Counted from the stretch's first letter, positions 48,033 to 59,636 are shown. The stretch: 64,000 nt of DNA from Epiperipatus broadwayi (GCA_028023455.1 JAQFVV010012418.1:4955244-5019243); one strand, 5' to 3'. Notes: a model not told the origin generated them from the sequence alone. Program-made: numbers and translations.

Positions 48033-49194
48033 AATAAAAACAACTGTATGAATATATACAAAACATCCATTAAGTTAAATAATAAGTGGTTAATAGATAA
48101 AGAATGGATAGTTAATTAATTAATATATGTGGATATATATATAACAAAGTAATTTTGTAATAGAATTGAGGAAAAAATCACATAATAGATCGTGTCAGAT
48201 ATCCATTTGTTTATCTATCTTCTCTCATGTATTGATATAGATGTCGCTGTATATACTTTAAATCGTGGAGACATATTGAAAAGGGCAAAAAACATAATTT
48301 GCCGAAAAAGGCTTTTTTATAATAATTTTATAATTTGTAATCTTTGTTGCTTGTATATATGTATTTTTAAACATATTTGACTATTGTATACTTGAAGTGC
48401 AACATAAAAAAAGATTTGGTTTTAATTCTGATTCTTTTTCTGTATACAAAAATATAATATTAATATGACATTCCTGATATTTTGTCAATTCTACAGCTAT
48501 AGTCTGGGAAAAATACTACTGATCATATCTGATATGGCTTTAATATTTATGGAGATATTAAATTGCATAGCAAAATAAATAGTTATAAATAAATAAATGA
48601 ATGTTTTCATAAAATTTTTATTTATTGCATTCCTGAAATGATTTCTTCAACCATCATATATATTGTAATTTTTTAAGCTTATTGTTATGTCTTGTTTAAA
48701 AATATTTTACATTACTATTCCTTATTTTATTTTATTTTTTGGCTTTGGATCTGTATGAGATTAATTAAATGTCAATTTTTAAATACAATGCCTTCAATCA
48801 TTGCAGTTTGCAAAAGCATAAAATTATAGCTGCACAAATTGCAAATAATTGTTATATTATCAAGATTTGGAATGTGAGCATCAGAAAATGTGATGTGGCA
48901 ACAAATATTTTTTGCTATTGCTATCTATTCCTTAATATAAAATAATGCATACTACTGTGCCCTACTATGCTTGTCTAACAACAAATATAAACTTATAATT
49001 CTTTCACACAAATCAAAGATTCAGATAATATATGTAATATAAAAAATTATTAATCTTAAATAGTAATAATTATATACACACATATGCACACATCTATATG
49101 TTTAAAAAAGTACTTGCAAAATATGCTCTCAGGTCTTATAAATAAAAATAAATGTCTGTGTGAATGATATTAATTAATTTTTAACTTTACTGTA
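48033..49194 (+). repeat. Tandem duplication, unit 2 (about 1.16 kb)
   Basis: This direct copy of 46893-48032 ends in the same TTAACTTTACTGTA. It keeps the better version of the PLE C-terminus and of the tail hairpin. The frame at 48192-48380 inside it is tail sequence, not a gene. Confidence 0.88.
48276..48309 (+). ncRNA. Hammerhead-like hairpin in PLE tail
   Basis: TTGAAAAG is followed by a perfect 6-bp stem (GGCAAA 48284-48289 / TTTGCC 48298-48303) with an 8-base loop, then GAAAAAGGC. It is the same layout as at 37990. Inverted copies exist in the left PLE arm near 45918-45950, while the first tandem unit has lost the stem. Confidence 0.35.
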
Positions 49195-49739
49195 CTCTTC
49201 ATTTGCAGGTTTAATGTTCTCTACCTAACCACACACTCCTTAGCTAATTATCCACTATTCTTGGCATCAAAACTGCAATTTTCAGTAACGACAGTCCAAC
49301 TCTTATTGTATATAAAAAAAACTTTGATTGTAAATTGTTCTTTTCTCATAAAGCATTATTTCTGTTGTCTATAAATCTTGTTTGAGTATCTCAATCTTAT
49401 TTTTTTTTGTCTCAGTTTATATTTAACAATATACATAACATTGGAATTGGTAATCCAACAATAGCCATTGTTATCATTATTTATGACAATTCTGACTCCA
49501 GAAAGTAAAAAAAAAACAATAGGAAGATAAAGAATACAAAAAAAAAAAAAGATTGTAGTATAGATTTGCATAAATATAATTCCACTATCATTATGCAAAA
49601 ATGTGACTGGTAGTAATAAGCAGCTCATATTTGGTTACAATAATGGATAATATTTATAATATTGTAAATCACAATGAGTTTTAAACATTGGAAATCTTTT
49701 GTGACTGTTAATAATAAGATAATCTGTGTCACAATATAA
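49195..49739. other. AT-rich DNA without recognisable genes
   Basis: The 90-codon antisense frame 49356-49628 crosses two homopolymer runs and shows no motif. Confidence 0.45.
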
Positions 49740-49850
49740 TACATCCGGGTCTTGTTTTGTGCGGATTTATTTAATGCGATTTTGAAGTTATGCGGTTCAT
49801 GTTTCTTCTTAATATCTTTATATGCGTTTTTCTTTTATGCGATAAAAATT

Positions 49851-49968
49851 ATTAGATCAGAAGTTGAACTCCGATAATGCACTATTACTTTAAATATTAT
49901 AAATTTCACGCACTCACATGTCATATTTAAAGTAATAGTGCATTATCGGAGTTCGACTTCTCTCTAAT
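49851..49968. repeat. Subterminal hairpin of Tigger-2 copy D
   Basis: The left arm runs from ATTAGATCAGAAG to TTTAAATAT, and the right arm from ATATTTAAAG to GACTTCTCTCTAAT. The inner part of the arms (CTCCGATAATGCACTATTAC and its complement) pairs without mismatch. Related but more eroded hairpins occur at the same place in copies A, B and E. Confidence 0.9.
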
Positions 49969-50559
49969 AATTTCAATATTTTCAGCGCTTTATAATAATA
50001 CTGTAATAGATTTTATACAATAAAGAAGTTTATAATTCACTTAAAATCAGGATTTCCCCATTTTATATACACACATTAAATTTTACAAGATTATAATGTA
50101 AATCTGTTCAAACGTTATAAATGCCTATTCTACGTATGTTGTTGTTTTTGTATTTTAAATCACATTCTATTTTTGCTTTTTAAAAAAAGAGTACATAATC
50201 AATTAATCATTTAGTGTCTGCAAGTTTATTTTTAAAAGATGAGTTATTGCAGTGGGCATAATTAAATTTGACAATTAAAATCTGATTTTTAATTATAATT
50301 AACAATTTAAAAATTACGTAACGTGATCTGAAAATAATGTGACGCGAAACAATGCAATTTGATTTTTAAACGGAATTGAAAATTAAAAAATTAAAGACAA
50401 TTAGCAACAAAAAAAAATTGAAGACAAAAATAAGAATTTAATTTTTAATTGTTACTTTTAATTAAATTTTGTCCAACAGTGGTGAGTCAATGTCTTTTTA
50501 TTATCGTAAGTCTAAGTTCTTATTTTTATTTTAAACTTTTAGTTTACTCTAACTGAGAA

Positions 50560-50690
50560 GAAAAAACACCCAAGAAAATGAATTTCTTTGGAAACAAAAA
50601 TTTCAATTTTAGATCGCTTACCGCAATCGGAAGGATCAACAGTGATTGGAAAACATTTAGTTTCGACGAGTCCACAATAAAAGCATTTAA
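50560..50690 (+). pseudogene. Tigger-2 transposase N-terminal HTH, copy D
   Basis: It reads 'ISLETKISILDRLPQSEGST' and 'VIGKHLV', homologous to 14005-14085 in copy A, with a stop at the same TGA before ISLETK. It then ends in a stop. It is the first DNA-binding helix-turn-helix only. Confidence 0.65.
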
Positions 50691-51098
50691 AAAATGAAGT
50701 TGGCACTAGTTGTATTTCCTCTTGTGACGAATCTGATGGCTTACTAGTTTACTAATGAACTTACTTATCGTCTAATACCGATAATGATTAAAATACTGTA
50801 AAGTACGCATAAAAATATATTGTTTTGAATAAAATTAAATACTGTAGTTAATAAATAAGTAAAAAATGTTCATCTTGTATCAATTTTTTTCAAATTTGAA
50901 ATTTTTTATTAGTCACATTTTATTTCCTTTTTTTTTTTTTTGTGTGCGAATTTTAAAGTAATTTTACGTTGTTGCTTTGCTTTTATGCGATTTTTGAAAA
51001 TTACAGTAACCTATCCCCCATTTTTCAAGGTAAGTTAAGTCTATTTTTGTGCGTTTTCTGAGGAACCTATCTACCACATAAAACGAGACCCAGGTGTA

Positions 51099-54000
51099 GT
51101 ATAATAAGTACATGACAGCTTTTATGTTATTAGCTTTTTTTTTTATGATAGTGAGCAAGATAATAGACCTCTAAGTAGGCTGAATAAATTGTTTTAATGG
51201 ATGACAAACTATTATCAATATCTAGTGAACTTCTGGGGGAGGGGGGATTTAATGTACATGAACTAAATCTATTAGTCTAACAATTCTTAATGATTTTAGA
51301 TAATTATAGATATAATAAAATTTGAAGCCTATAGCCATCCCTAAACAAATGTTATTTATTAACAATCTCACATTAAGTAAAAGATAAACCATGACTTCAC
51401 TTTCTCTATATACTAGCACTTAAAGTATAGAGTTTACAAGTAGTTTTTTTTTATAGTTAGCATTTCTGTATTTATCTGACTAATTCCAATTATTATGAAA
51501 CTTATCCAAAATTACTACATGCTCATTTAATGATCAGTAATGGATATCTCTCTTAAATGCATAAGTGGGAAATTAATAATTTATTCTTGTGTAAATCTTT
51601 TATTTTAATTTATATATATATATATTGTAAATAATTTATTATTTTTTTTTAAAAAAAAAGAAGATACTTTTAGATGTTGAAAAAAGCTTCCTATATTTGG
51701 CTTTGACAATTCAAAAGTCTAGATAAAATGGTGAAAAATAGGTATTTGAAATGTTCGATAACAAGATTAATCAAAAATCTAAGAAATTATGCATCTTATA
51801 AAGTGCGGTGAAAAAGATATAATGGTGGAACTATTAAGATTTTTATATATAAGAGAAATGGAATATGGACAAAAACAAAAAATATTGTTTAAGGTTATCT
51901 ATCATAAATTGTAATTTGATAGTAGAATATAATTGGTTTTCAACTGATTTTGTAAATAAGTTTATTTAATAAACAATGATTATTAAATAGAAATTATACA
52001 TGAAAAAAATATGAAAGCTGGAAAGTAGTTGTATAATAATTTATTTAGTGTATGGAATGCTTTTGTTTTTCCTTTTTTAAAAAAAGAAAACCAATACACT
52101 TAATTCTCTTTTTACCCAAATTTTTTTGCATGATTTTGAAATAACATAAGATTAAATATATATATTTCTCTTTCTACACGAATTGTTTTAAGATACCACA
52201 AGAGGTAAAAAAAAAAATCATACTTTGGGATTAGAGCTGCTGTGACATATTCATGATTAGAATGAAGAAACAAACATTATTATCTGGAAGGCTTAAAAAA
52301 AAAAAAAATTCATCTTACATTTTCAAAGTAATTCTTAGATTGTCTTAAGTTATTAAACTTTTTTTTTAATTCTAAATAATCTCATCGAAGTAATATAAAA
52401 TAATTTATTTTTAGAAGATTGTAAATGTTTTTAATTCTGTGTTTATTTACAAATTTATTTCTTAGGTCAAGTTCATCATGATTATGTGACAAAACTAAGA
52501 AATATATATATTATTATCATCTAATTTTAAAAAAGTTTCATCTCTTAATTTCTCATTATTTTAAAAACCAAAATCTCTGTTCGGCAATATTCCTGCAAAA
52601 GAAGAAATTTGTCTGCATTGCAACATTTTTGTCATTTGGTTTGATGTTTTGTTTGCATTTTGACATTTGAGTTTTTTTTTAAAAAAGAAATCATTATTGG
52701 TATTGTTATTAAAAAAATTTAATTGATTAATTTGTTTAAATTTATCTATTAATTTTGCCAAAAATCAATAGATGTTAAGTTATACATTGCAAGTTTTAGT
52801 AAATAGCAATGATATTTCAATCATGCACAAACATGTTTAGTGTTAGACTGACAGTGAATATAATCTTGGGTACTTATTTGTTTTATGGGCAAGCAAGATG
52901 CCTTCCATATTTTTGATAAATGTAAAGTTCCATTGACCTACAATTTCTCTTTTTGAATATTCTAGTTGTTAAATTAAAAAAGAATTAATAAGTTAAATGA
53001 AATAAAAATAATAAATTACATTAATAATATTTATTTCAATTTTTTTTTTTTTACTTTTAATGTGGAAGTGCTGATACGCTTTGAATTTCAATGGCTTGTG
53101 TAGAGAAACCAATGAGTGTTTCATTCTAAGTATTATTACTTTCAAGTTTTTTTAATTTTTAAATGAAATTTGTTTCTATAACTCATTTTTTATATTCTAT
53201 GTGTGTGAAAAAAATTTGATAGCATGCACAAAAAAATAATAATCTAACTAAATTTTTCATATGGTTTATTTAATAATTTTCATTGATTTCTTCGGCCTGG
53301 AACCAATCTCATTATTTTCTATATATATAATATATATTTTTATACGAATTTCTTTTACACATAATTTTCAAGAACCAATCTGTTATGTAAAAAGAGAAAT
53401 AGGTATATATATACAAACAATTATTGTAACAGGAAATAACAGCTAAGAGATAGATTCTCTAGTGATTTTAATATTAAATGCTATCAGTTTTGCCATTGGA
53501 TGTGTTATATTCATGGATTATGTTTGTAATCGTCTTAACTCATTGAATTAAATTACATTTCTTAAGTAGATAAGCACAGTCACCATGAGTAGTATTGAGC
53601 ATGATGGGATTAAAATGAAATATTGGTACATTTTTATAAAATAAACAAAAAGACAAATTTAATATATGAATTTAGAAATTATAAGATCATAAAAAGTTTA
53701 ATTAAATTCCTTATTGAGTTGATTCGTAATAGAAATAATAGTAAGAATGCTTGTGCTTATTAAATCTTATGGAGGTTTTGAAGATAATTTAATAATTATA
53801 GAAATTATTTTACCTTGAGAAAACAGTGATAAAATAATAATAAAAATAATAATTGATTGACTTTATTGTTGAGGAATTTATAAGATTGAATGCTCAAAAG
53901 GTCAGAACTGGAATTGATTTAAAGACCTTACATTCCAGAGTCACATTCTGCCATTGCATTAAGTCGTGCACACCATAAAATCGTAGATGATATTAATATA

Positions 54001-54440
54001 ATATTTTCAAAAAAGTATAGGAAATATATGTCAAATAATCTTAACAAAATGATTAAAAAACATTTGGAGAATACTTGAAGTATTAATATGTTATATTTTC
54101 AATATTAATACTTTTTTACGAAATGAATGTTGAAAATAAGTTTTGGTTATGTTATTGGAAGTGCTTTATCAAGTCTATCCACATTATGGTGTCATTCAAC
54201 TTTGTTAAATTGTGATTAAATCTGGGATTTAGTTATATATCTTAGGACTGCAGAAGAGATAAAAATAATTGTTTTCAGAGGAAAATTGGTAAATGTTTAT
54301 TATTGTGGTAAAGATTTATGTCTTATCAATCTTTATCATTGATCCAGAATTGAATTTGTATAAAAGGTGCAAACAAATAATTTGAACCATTAGCATAAAA
54401 GTTATTTTAAGTAGCAGTGCTAGTATTCTGATAATAATAA
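51099..54440. other. AT-rich DNA without recognisable genes
   Basis: Over 3 kb carries only homopolymer and dinucleotide runs (TATATA at 51612, poly-A/T pairs at 51640 and 52300). The short open frames have no motif. Confidence 0.5.
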
Positions 54441-54575
54441 TTAGAAAATAATACATTCTTTATAACAGCTATATAAATATCAAAATTTTTTATACATTAA
54501 AAACCTTTTTCAGAACCTGATTTGGTGCACTTTTCAAATGTTAATAATCTATTAGGTTACTGAACTATTTCAAAC

Positions 54576-54651
54576 ATAAAACCATCTATTAATAGGTAAT
54601 TATAGATTAAGAGATAAAACCATCTATTAATAGGTAATTATAGGTTAAGAG
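54576..54651. repeat. Two tandem copies of a 38-base unit
   Basis: The unit ATAAAACCATCTATTAATAG and following is repeated with a period of 38 at the junction between the inverted PLE piece and the endonuclease. Confidence 0.85.
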
Positions 54652-54667
54652 ATGTTATACGGTACAA

Positions 54668-54912
54668 AAAAGGAATTGTATATAAAATTACATGTGAAAT
54701 TTATAAAATGATTTACTTTGGGCATACTGGCAAACAATCAAGTAAGAGCCAAAGAACATAATAATGCAATTAATAAAAGAGATGATAAATCTGCATTATA
54801 CATTCATTATTTGAAATATGGGCATAGAATAGATGCTACAAAAAGTATTAAATGTTTAAATTACATCATAGATCGAAAAAGAAAACATATATTAAACATA
54901 AAAATAATTTAA
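54668..54912 (+). pseudogene. PLE GIY-YIG endonuclease, frameshifted
   Basis: It begins 'KKGIVYKITCEIYKMIYFGH', with the GIY and Y-F-G (usually YIG) halves, in one frame. After a shift near 54735 it continues as 'RAKEHNNAINKRDDKSALYI' and 'HYLKYGHRID'. The order and spacing match the 46 kb copies, but the sequence differs enough to be a separate subfamily. RT sequences are absent. Confidence 0.8.
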
Positions 54913-55199
54913 ATAATTGTATGAATATTTACAAGACTTCTATGAATTTGGTTAATAATTGATTAATTAAAAGTGAATGAAAAATTATATAAATTGACAT
55001 ATACATAATTGTAAAAAAGAAAAAAATGCATGTAATTTATTTTATTATATTGTTATGATATAATCAATTATTTTGTAATTACTGGATTTATATATGTGGG
55101 TTTTGATTTATTTTAATGATTTATATTGGTGTTGTTTAATTTCATTATTGAATACTAGATGGTTTTATGTCTGAATTAGTTTGTTAACGTAATAGATTA

Positions 55200-55240
55200 T
55201 TAACATTTGAAAAGGACACCAAATCAGGTGGTGAAAAAAG
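55200..55240 (+). ncRNA. Hammerhead-like motif in PLE tail (weaker)
   Basis: TTGAAAAG (55207-55214) precedes CACC / GGTG arms around AAATCA, then GTGAAAAAAG. Comparison with the inverted copies at 37300 and 54500 suggests an ancestral GGCACC / GGTGCT stem followed by GAAAAAGGC. Confidence 0.3.
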
Positions 55241-55320
55241 ACTTAATGTATAAAAAAGTTTGATATTTATATAGCTGTTGCAAAGAATTTATTATTTTCT
55301 GATTATTATTTTATGGAAGA

Positions 55321-56055
55321 ACAGTATAAAGATATTTATTTTCCAATTTTTATTCTAATAATGCATCAAAAAATAAAATGCTTTCTATAAGTCATTTTTA
55401 ATTTTCCATGAAAATCAGAACTTTATGCAAAGAAATGATTGATTGATAGAAGCTTAATTCTAGATTCAGAACAATATATGAATTTCCATTTTATTTTATA
55501 TTTTTTCTATTTCTTATTTTAATAATATCACAATTTTACTCTGAAATTATGGGTAATTTTTCCCCTAATGATTTTGCCATCTAATCAAAAAAAAAAAAAA
55601 AACTAGATCTATTAGGATTTGTAAAATATATATATAGAAAAAATAACTTGTAAAATTTATCCACAATAGTTCTAGAAGTCTTGATTCTTTACATGATTAA
55701 CTGCAAACTGGAAAAACATGGATGGGGTTTAATTTTAACTCAATTATCCACCCTGACATAGATTTGGTCTTCAAAATAGAATCATCTTTGTGTATGTGTG
55801 GTAAGTTTGTCCAATCAATATTTCACTTAACTTTACTTCAAATGCACAAAAAAAAAAAAAAATTGTTTAGAAATTGACTTTAGAAAAAATTACAATAATG
55901 ACAATTTCCATAAATATCCAAAAGCCCAAGTTGATTCAGATAGTTCTCTTTTTATGTAAACTTAATATAGGTAAATCCATTTTTATGTAAAAAAATATAT
56001 TTGATATTCATAGGATTTACAGAAATTTTGCAAAACATTATAAATATATTATTTT
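55321..56055. other. AT-rich DNA without recognisable genes
   Basis: Only AT-rich sequence with poly-A runs (55588, 55848) is present. Confidence 0.5.
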
Positions 56056-56640
56056 CACAACTTTTAGCTTAGCTAAGTGTCAAATTGAAATTGTGAGCCA
56101 ATATAAATATCTTGATATGGTAACTTTTTAAAGCAAAAAATGGATTTAGATATTAAAATGTGCTGTTGCTATTAGCAAGTTAAAGGATAATGTATTTCAT
56201 TGCATTACTATAATTATTGCAATTAAATTAATTACATGTAAAGCTATTTTTTTTTAATTTATTGAATGGAAATGATAATGGAATCCCTATTGATTCAATA
56301 TAGACACATTAGAAAATTTTTATTAAAGGATGCTCTATAAAATCCTAAAAATATTTAATCAAGATTTTAATATCAATTAATGTTTTTCATTTTACTGATT
56401 ATAATACTATAAAGTCTACTATTGCAAAATCACTTTTTTTGGATTGGATACATAAAACAAATGAACAATAACAGACTTAATGAAAAAGTATTTTATTATT
56501 CTAGGTTAAAATTATTGATGAATTTAAGCATGATTTTTTTTTGTAAAATTAGACCTTGCTTGTATTACAAAGATTATCTCAATTATCTTAACAGAAGTGC
56601 AGTTTTGATTGCTTTCATTGGTAAACTATGATGATAGAAT
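56056..56640 (+). pseudogene. LINE reverse transcriptase C-terminal fragment
   Basis: The plus strand has 'NYKYL'-like text near 56095 (the FkYLG block), then 'AISKLKDNVFHCITIIIAIK' (thumb, 56160-56225) and 'NIDTLENFY' (56300). It resembles the fragment at 36.5 kb in the order of motifs. It is heavily broken and lacks the catalytic block. Confidence 0.5.
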
Positions 56641-57238
56641 ATAATAAAAAAAAAACATGGTGGTGATGTGACATGATATGGCTACTCCTTTATTGAAGTT
56701 AGGAATATCTCAACCAATATGCCCAAGAAAAACCTGTTAGCCATCTTACCTCTCCATTTCTCACCCTAAATTTCCCCGGATTCTTCTCTATCTTGCTCTA
56801 TCCTGTTGCCTCATCTTTGTCCACTCCCTACCCTTTGTATCTAGATCCCCCTTATCTTTTTCCAACTCCAGCATAAAAACCAATAATCCTCTTTCTGTAT
56901 AATCACTTGGTGTATATTTATTCTTCCACAGTTTCATTATTTATATCCTTTCTGCTTGTAAGCATTTACATTCTGTTACCAAATGCCTAATATTTTCCAT
57001 GCCTTTCTTACATAACCTGCAGATTAAATTACCTACATTTCTCCATTCATGTGTATATTATCTTGTTGCTAGTGATTCTGTTTCAGCCTTAAATAGTTAA
57101 CTATTTTCCCTGCTATTATCATAAATTAACTCTCATCCAATATTCTATTTACTTCTATCTGTATTTAAATTCTTTTTATTCTCCATACTAGTTCTTCATC
57201 TCTCCAGCTCTCTATTTTTTATTAATACATTTATTTTT

Positions 57239-57560
57239 CTATCCCATTTTTGCCTCTGTAAAACTCAACAATCTTGACACTATCATCCCACCATTTGTAT
57301 AAGTATACTGACAAAGTCTATCCAAATCTGCATATCTTTCTACCTTTCTCACCCATCTTGTTGCCTGCCCTTTATTTGTAATCCAATTAAATACTATTTT
57401 GACTACTCTCTTACTATCCATAAATTGCAATCTACTGGACATTTTCATTTTGCTTTTTGCATCTCTCATATAAAAACTTGACTGTCCCATTTCTCCTTGA
57501 ATTGTCTTCTTTGCCATCCACACATCTGCATCTAATGCATGTCTTCCTACTTCTCTTTGT
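57239..57560 (-). pseudogene. LINE connection domain after RT
   Basis: An open frame contains 'IQGEMGQSSFYMRDAKSKMK' and 'RLQFMDSKRVVKIVFNWITN', then 'ATRWVRKVERYAD'. In related LINEs this segment lies between the RT thumb and the C-terminal zinc finger (usually i.GdmGWssF..R.AkSKl.y..RL..m...r..k.vf). It is the best-preserved part of the element. Confidence 0.7.
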
Positions 57561-57659
57561 ACTTTTTCTTAATAATCTAACATCCCTTTGCTAACACAGC
57601 ATTTTCATAGGTTAACTAATCTTTCACATGCACGATTATCTCTCAGACAGCCAATCAGA

Positions 57660-58150
57660 TTTTAAACAGCTGTCTTAAGAGTGATCAGGCTTCGGCACAT
57701 GACAGAGATTTTGATAAGAAAAGGATGATACCAATCTTTTCTCAACTTAACTTTATATATATATATATAAGCCAGTCTTAAGCATCTTGGCCTGAAAGCT
57801 TGAATATATAAACATATACACTTATCATTCATTGTGTTATTAATTTAAGATACTACTTTCAATTATTATCAATTTATTAACAACATGCGATTTAGACAAA
57901 TATTATTTACATATGTTGCTGATAAATTATATTAATATCTAGAAAATTGCGGTGTAGTAAATCTGAGATTTCGCGCCGTAATATCTTAAATTAATAACAC
58001 AATGAATGATAAGTGTATATGTTTATATATTCAAGCTTTCAGGCCAAGATGCTTAAGACTGGCTTATATATATATAAAAAGTTAAGTTGAGAAAAGGTTG
58101 ATATCATCCTTTTCTTATCAAAATCTGTCGTGTGTTGAAGCTGTTTAAAT
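57660..58150. repeat. Palindromic (foldback) element in the LINE RT
   Basis: Arms of about 190 bases or more are inverted around a centre near 57905. The left arm starts TTTAAACAGCT and includes GATTTTGATAAGAAAAGGAT and GCCAGTCTTAAGCATCTTGG. The right arm is its inverse. TA runs (about 57757 and 58062) occupy matching positions. It lies directly after the RT block GLKQGC...YLREF of the host LINE, so it inserted there or accompanied a rearrangement. Confidence 0.8.
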
Positions 58151-58238
58151 TCTCTCAAATATAACAGAAACAAAATAGGTGACATAAGGCATCCTTGCTT
58201 TAGTCCCCACTTCATTTTTAATTCTAACATTCTATATA

Positions 58239-59413
58239 CACCTAGGTCTCTTTTTACACGGACTTATTTAACACGATTTTGAAGTTACGCAATTCATGTT
58301 TAACCGGAAGTTGAACTCCGATAGTGCGCTATTACTTTAAATAATAAATTTCGCGCACTTACGTTATATTGAAAGTAATAGCACATTATTAGAATTCGAC
58401 TTTCATTAGTAATTTCAATATTTTCAGTGCTTTATAATAGTAAGATTTTATGCAATAATGAAATTAAAATCATGATTTCCACATTTTATGTATACACACA
58501 TTAAATTTTACATGATTATAATGTAAATTTGTTCAAACATTGTGCGTGTTAATTTTGCATTTTAAATCACATTGTTTTTTTCTTTTTAAAAAAGAACGCA
58601 ATCAATTATTAATCATTTAGTGTTCGCAAGTTTATTTTTAAAAGGTGAGTAATAGTAGTGAAATGAAATTTGATTTTTAAACGGAATTGAAAATTAAAGA
58701 CAAAAATAAAAATTTAGATACAGAAGAAAATGTAGAAAAAGATAATGAAACAGAAGTGGAACCTGTTCCTTTCACTTCAAAAATGATTCGAGAAGGTCTT
58801 CAACTTTCTAATCAGTTGGCAAATTATTTTCTTACTAATGACACTAATCACAAACGTGCTTTTAAATTCCAACGAGAGCTAAATGGTTGTATGTCTGGAT
58901 ATCGCGAGCTTCATAAACAATTAATAAAATCGTCTCAAAGATTAATTACTAATTACGTTGTCACTAGAAAACCATTAACATGAGAGTGAAGTTGGCGCTA
59001 GTTGTAGTTCCTCTTGTGAAGAATCTTTACCAGTTTGCAAATGAACCTGTTTATCGGCAAATAGCATTAATAATTAAAACGTGTATAAAAAAATGTAAAT
59101 TACTGTACTGTAAATTATGCATAAAAATATATTATTTTGAATAAAATTAAATATTATAGTTAAAAAAAGTTTGTCTTGTATCAATTTTTTTCAAATTTGA
59201 AATTTTTTATTAGTCATATTTTATTTCCTTATTTTTTTTTTTTTGCGCGAATTTTAAAGTAATTTTACGTTGGTGCTTTGCTTTTACACGAATTTTGAAA
59301 AATCACAGACCGCATCCCCCCTTTTTCAATATAAGTTATGTCTATTTTTGCGCGATTTTGTTTGCACGTGTTTTCTGAGGAACCTATCTATCGCATAAAA
59401 CGAGACCCAGGTG
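58239..59413 (+). mobile_element. Tigger-2 family copy E, carries C-terminal tail
   Basis: The left end CACCTAGGTCTCTTTTTACA and right end ACGAGACCCAGGTG are flanked by TA (58237-58238, 59414-59415). A subterminal hairpin remnant is at about 58310-58405. The leader joins directly to the transposase's acidic tail. It lies inside the minus-strand LINE between RT block GLKQGC and the upstream RT region, so it is younger than the LINE. Confidence 0.88.
58687..58983 (+). pseudogene. Tigger-2 transposase C-terminal tail, copy E
   Basis: The frame reads 'DTEENVEKDNETEVEPVPFT', 'MIREGLQLSNQLANYFLTND' and 'SGYRELHKQLIKSSQRLI'. It corresponds to the second half of the frame in copy B, and is better preserved at its end. 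No catalytic residues lie in this piece. The apparent ATG belongs to leader-tail fusion sequence and need not be a real start. Confidence 0.75.
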
Positions 59414-59636
59414 TATTTCCTAATTGTTACATATAATGATTACTTTCATACAATCTCTTAATAAGATCCACTAAAGCCCCATTCATTCCCAAATTTACTA
59501 AACTTACCCATAATCTATTTCTACTCACTTATCATATACCTTTTTTATATCTATAAAGACTCTATATAATTGACTACCTGAATTCCTACTCATTTCTATG
59601 AGTTGTGTGACTACAAATAAACTATCTCCCATATGC

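Larger units (their letters stand above)
49742..51096 (+). mobile_element. Tigger-2 family copy D with near-perfect subterminal hairpin
   Basis: The left end CATCCGGGTCTTGTTTTGTG and right end ACGAGACCCAGGTG are flanked by TA (49740-49741, 51097-51098). A hairpin at 49851-49968 has arms of about 46 bases, of which a core of over 30 is perfectly complementary. The body holds the N-terminal HTH remnant joined straight to the C-terminal tail ('GTTGGCACTAGTTG' region also seen in copies B and E), so nearly the whole transposase is deleted. Confidence 0.88.
54441..55320 (+). mobile_element. 5'-truncated PLE with inverted terminal piece
   Basis: The left end (54441-54600) is an inverted copy of the tail at about 55140-55320, sharing the motifs CAGCTATATAAATATCAAA, TGATTTGGTG and AATAATCTATTA in complement. 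Between them is a decayed GIY-YIG endonuclease. This inverted-head arrangement is typical of Penelope-like insertions. The same tail family occurs inverted at 37215-37560. Confidence 0.75.

Noticed and set aside
48192-48380. 62-codon open frame, with an antisense twin at 45849-46037
   Set aside because: Both lie in the non-coding 3' tail of the PLE and are present because the tail is duplicated in inverted orientation.
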